DNA of 64,000 nt, from contig CM022675.1 of assembly GCA_012295275.1 (NCBI GenBank), positions 14,966,963 to 15,030,962 on the forward strand, given 5' to 3'. The stretch's first letter is position 1. Every line of letters starts with the position of its first letter. This document shows, in pieces, positions 60,061 through 64,000 of this stretch. Origin of the DNA: Chrysomallon squamiferum (taxonomy: Eukaryota; Mollusca; Gastropoda; Neomphalida; Peltospiridae). The translations under genes were made by a program, and so were the position numbers. The notes under the pieces are model-generated. The model ran no database searches. It was not told where the DNA came from and saw only the letters and a program-made list of their open reading frames with translations.

Positions 60061-61015
60061 TAAAAATATTAAAAATCAAACAATTTCTCTGCTTGCTGAT
60101 TTAATATTCAGATCTTTTCAAACTGTTTGCTGACACCGAACTATCGGCGAGGTCTGTAATTCTAGTTGAAGTTTAAAATGAAAATTACTTTTTATAAATT
60201 ATTTCCATTACATCAATCAATCAGTCTTTTAAGAAAGCGTGGCAACTGTAATGAGTAATGTGGAAACCTAAACCAGTCTGAGAGAGAAAAAAGTTCTTTG
60301 TGCTGTAATAGTGACCGAGCTAACCTGAAATGTATCTGTACGTACCTGCGCAACAACTGTGAAAGTAACAGTCTCTATCAGCACATTGTTATAACACAAC
60401 AGATAAAAGTGACAGTCAAATTTTCTTTAAGTTTTCAAGTAAATTTACAACATCTTTTTTTGCAGTGATAAACGATATTCAACAAATTCTTATGTTTTGA
60501 AGTCTTATAATAGGAAAACAAATCTCGTATTAAAAATGAAAACCCGCTAAGACTGGAGTGAAATAAGTTTGACGAAACTCCATGATAAGTTAATTATTTT
60601 ATAATATACTTCAGTGAGACTGAATGTGGATGATCAGCGAACATGGATTGACATAAAATCTTTATTACACAAGTCTGAGTATATTACATTGTTAAAATTC
60701 CTGAATGAATCATAACAGACTGGATTACACTTTATCTTGTAGCGAAGGAAAATAAGAAAATGTCAAAGAATGTAAAAGAAATAAACGCTTCAAAAACATT
60801 TATACATTAAAGTTTAATTTTTTGTAGCTGCCAAATTAACAACAAGAGATTAACTGATACATGTTACGAATTATCTGCACTGTTTTTTCTCGTGTCAGTT
60901 TGTTATGTGTGTCGTTTTACAAAACTTCTGCTATGTTAGCCAGATTATCATATCTCAGCTTTGTTAGCTCCACAGGTAAAAATATTCATACTTGAAAAAC
61001 ATAATAATTATAAAT
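60061..61015. other. Repeat-poor AT-rich DNA
   Basis: A few complex patches (60110-60400) but no gene or motif cluster I trust. Confidence 0.45.
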
Positions 61016-61024
61016 AACAGTTTC

Positions 61025-61200
61025 CTAAAACATACATAAACACGTACACACACATATAAAGACACACACACACAAATAAATACAAAATTAAACACATATA
61101 GAAACATATTTAGATACATACATACATACACACAAACATACATACATACATATACAGATCCATATAAAAGTAAGCAAAATAAATAAATAAATAAATATTC
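61025..61200. repeat. Compound CATA/CACA and AAAT microsatellite
   Basis: CACACATA, ATACATACATA and AAAT units. Confidence 0.88.
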
Positions 61201-62195
61201 ATATCTGAGGTGTTTTTGCAGGATTTTACAGGTTATATTAATTAAGGTGTGAATATTAATGATGTTTTTATTGTCTTTATGAATTATTGATATTGTATTT
61301 CTGTGAGGTATTAGTGGAAAGTTAATACAGACATTCAAAGAACAGTATCTTCTATAACTGTCATAATGTGGGGTTTTTTGGGGTTTTGTCTATTTTTTTA
61401 CACCGTGTTAAAGGTTACTAACAAAGAAAAATAATCATTAGTACTGGACACTAACTAATTGTTTTTAAATACACAATAAAAAATAAAATATAAATGACAA
61501 CATTAATACTTGATCTGTCTAAACTTGATCAATATAAATTTATGTATTCAGTTTATGAAGTGACTAATTTATAAAGTAAAAGTGTTTACTGCGCAAAACA
61601 TAATGGTAAAAAAAGTTAAAATAATCTGATGTAGAAAGGTAACTTTGGTTAGTAAAATACTGATATCAAATGAGAGAAGAATCCGCAAATCTTCACAAGT
61701 TGTAACAGTCTCAGAAACTCTGACTTTACACATCTGTTTTGTATCTCAAACTTTTTCTTATGTAATTTACAATAAAAAAGCTGGTAACATTAGCTTTCTT
61801 TTCTATTTGAATTGGAAATGAAGAGTATATTTAATTCTGAACAATTCTGAGACTGTAAGTCTTCGTTTCTGCGTATGAAACAAATATATGTTTATTTCTG
61901 TCCTACATTAAACCTGTCTGCTAAAGAACATAATAATATATATTTATTTATACTGGATCATTCGAGGCATTTTTTTGTTGAATAAAAACCTAATAAATAT
62001 TTTGATTAATGTTTACATACGTCACATGCTATTTAATACTAGTTTTCACTAGCTGTTTTATTTCATACAGTTTCCAGAAACATTCATTAAATATTTTTCG
62101 AAAATTTGTCATGAAATTAAATTTCAAGTTCAGTAAATTTATAATTTATATTTGTATTAGTAATGCTACTAAATAACTGTTTATATAACAACAAT
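61201..62195. other. AT-rich intergenic DNA
   Basis: Nothing recognised. Confidence 0.55.
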
Positions 62196-62199
62196 GATG

Positions 62200-62505
62200 T
62201 TACAGCAACTTCTGCTACTGCTACTACTACCACTACTAGTAGTATGACTATGACCACTGCTACTTCTGCTTAACATTAGTGCTAATACTGGTTCTGTTGC
62301 CGCCACTACTAACACAACTACTATTACTTCTACTGCTAGAGTTAAACATTTTACTGTTGTTGCTATCACCTGTTACCACTACTATTACTACTTCTTCAAT
62401 TGTTATTAACTTTGTACTACTACTACAACTGCTACTGCCGCTACTACTATTACTACTACTGCTGCTACTGTAACTATTACCACTACTTCTACTCCTAATA
62501 CAACA
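62200..62505. repeat. Degenerate ACT/CTA trinucleotide region
   Basis: About 300 bases of TACTACTGC-type triplets with substitutions; Leu- or Ser-rich frames on both strands are repeat translations. Confidence 0.85.
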
Positions 62506-62565
62506 GCAACTTTGTTTTCCGTTTTAATAAAAATAACAAACAGGTACATTATCTATAAGTACATA

Positions 62566-63045
62566 TTAACATGCATGGAACTGTAACAAACAACTAATGA
62601 CAGTTGTTTTGTTTAAATGTAAACAATGTGTAGATCTCCGATGCGCAGCTGTGTTGCACTCACAGCGATTTCTGGTCTCTTTGAAAATGCGCTTTTCACT
62701 AAAAACGAAATCTGCGCTGATCAAACGAACATCTTGCCAGGGTCGATTCTTTAGGATGATATAAAAGGTACAACATAATGCTCTTGAAAAAAAATCAATG
62801 TCTTTTAATGTGTGTTTCGACCCTTTTGACATGTTTTCACCTGCTGAATCAATCAACACACCTGCGGCAGTAACGTATTTGTTTGAGTACAAGAGTGTAA
62901 ACAGGTGGAGCGCGCTTTCTCGTGGTGCATCGTAAAACACGTTTTTATCTTCTACTTGAAACTGCGTGTCGCTAACGGTGCATTTGGACAAGATAATCGA
63001 AACGAAAGAGCGGTGAATGTGCAAGTAAGATATCTCACAGCTCAT
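62566..63045 (-). other. Unexplained 159-codon - strand frame in a complex island
   Basis: ATG at 63045-63043 (an open stretch extends slightly upstream without ATG) to a stop at 62566. The product begins MSCEISYLHIHRSF and is of mixed composition with nine Cys; it is not low-complexity, unlike most frames here. No family is recognised. The island (62560-63130) is GC-richer than its flanks and includes GACAAGATAATCG near 62988 (GATA site). It could be a coding exon, but a conserved regulatory block with a chance frame is as likely. Confidence 0.2.
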
Positions 63046-63219
63046 CAGATGTGTCAAGTTATTAAACAGCCATTAGATAATCAGATTTTAAAAACAACTA
63101 CTCTGGTGTTCATTATTACCTCGTTTCGTAATTAACTGCTTCTCTGACGAAATTTAAAAGGTATTAAAGCTGCCATATTTCATCTTATAAAAATGAGCTA
63201 TCCTTATTTCATTTACAAA

Positions 63220-63480
63220 CAAAGCTAATAAATAAATAAATAAATATATAAACAAAAAAATAAATTAAAATTAAAATAAACTAATAAAAATATAATAAAA
63301 TATAAATAATATAAAACTAATAATAAAAAAAAGAAGACATATATGGAAACAAACAAAACAAAAAACAAATCTACAACAACAAAACAAGCAAACACAAACA
63401 AAACTGCAACAGCAAAAACACAATAAAAACTAACAAAACTAAATCCCAAAAGTAACTTAACAAAATAAGAAAATAAGTAA
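63220..63480. repeat. AAAT and AAAC-rich low-complexity DNA
   Basis: AAAT units at 63227-63245, then AAAACAAA-rich sequence. Confidence 0.8.
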
Positions 63481-63839
63481 CAAACGCAATTTATTCAAAT
63501 ATGGAAAACAAATAAAAATTAACGATATTTCTTTAAGTTGTGTGATTTTTGCTAACTGTTTTTCGTCTTTTAATAAAGAGAAATATTTAAAAAGGGAACT
63601 TGTTTTGTTTTTTATTTGTATTAAATTTCAGGAAATTTATTCATCTTTTTCTCTTAATAAGAAGTCTCCTTATACCCATGGTCTGGATATTCATTTACAT
63701 CTACCGCAATTCCTGTCACGTCTTCAGGAAGAGCGGTATTAGCTTAAAATAATGTTTCACTTTTATAGAAATAATCTGACTTTCTGTGAAGATAAAAAAC
63801 TGTCATTTTATTTTAATCCTCTGTTTTATTTATTTTACA

Positions 63840-64000
63840 AACGTGGTAAGCCACACGTGTGTAGATTAAACTTAAATTACGATTATCATTAAAAGGCTTT
63901 GTCCTCTTAAATAAAGCCACGTGATACATGATGGCGGTCACATGCAACCGCTACATTTTGTGAATCGGCGCCACATCTTGTCGGAAAATGACAACAATTT
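63840..64000. promoter_or_regulatory. Complex sequence at the right edge with E-box and YY1-type words
   Basis: CACACGTGTG near 63852-63861, CCACGTGATAC near 63918-63928, GATGGCGGTCAC near 63930-63941 (YY1-type ATGGCGG), and GGCGCCACATCTTG near 63967-63980. It may belong to a promoter or enhancer continuing beyond the window. Confidence 0.28.

Overview
This is a eukaryotic, strongly AT-rich window. It is dominated by intergenic and intronic DNA and crowded with simple-sequence repeats: ATT/AAT, AAAT, AAAAT, GA, CA/TA and GATA. Only one complete gene can be read. It is a three-exon Distal-less (Dlx) homeobox gene on the + strand, with coding exons 41618-41903, 44035-44216 and 54390-54788. The 288-residue protein carries an almost canonical Dlx homeodomain and the family's intron between homeodomain positions 44 and 45. 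A second homeobox gene enters from the left edge on the - strand (224 to 1, running off the window). Its first 75 residues begin MEGSKSFSIDALLSK and match the N-terminus of Mnx/HB9 proteins best. The Dlx N- and C-terminal sequence and the genome texture suggest a protostome, most likely a lophotrochozoan such as a mollusc, but the species cannot be fixed from sequence alone.

Layout: 1-224 Mnx-like first exon and 225-430 its probable promoter. 431-41,340 is a 41 kb divergent intergenic region. AT-rich simple DNA there is interrupted by short islands of complex, GC-richer sequence, mainly at 1.8, 4.7, 5.7, 8.1-8.7, 10.4, 13.9, 15.2, 17.0, 18.1, 20.6, 21.3, 22.2, 27.3, 28.3, 30.0, 31.0, 34.5, 35.3, 37.0, 39.8 and 41.0 kb. 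These islands look like cis-regulatory DNA rather than genes. 41,341-41,617 is the Dlx promoter and 5' UTR. 41,618-54,788 is Dlx, with a 2.1 kb intron 1 and a 10.2 kb intron 2 that holds further complex islands. 54,789 to about 56,000 is the probable 3' UTR. 56-64 kb is downstream DNA with three more islands, at 57.4-57.9, 58.7-59.4 and 62.6-63.1 kb; the last two contain unexplained open frames.

The arrangement reads as two developmental transcription-factor genes transcribed away from each other, with a large regulatory landscape between them. Linkage of Mnx and Dlx recalls the proposed ancestral SuperHox neighbourhood of ANTP-class genes. Two good CTCF-like core motifs, at 10,651 (- orientation) and 35,465 (+ orientation), could mark a boundary between the two genes. 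No transposon coding sequence, rRNA, tRNA or CRISPR array was recognised. Almost all the longer open frames outside Dlx are translations of microsatellites.
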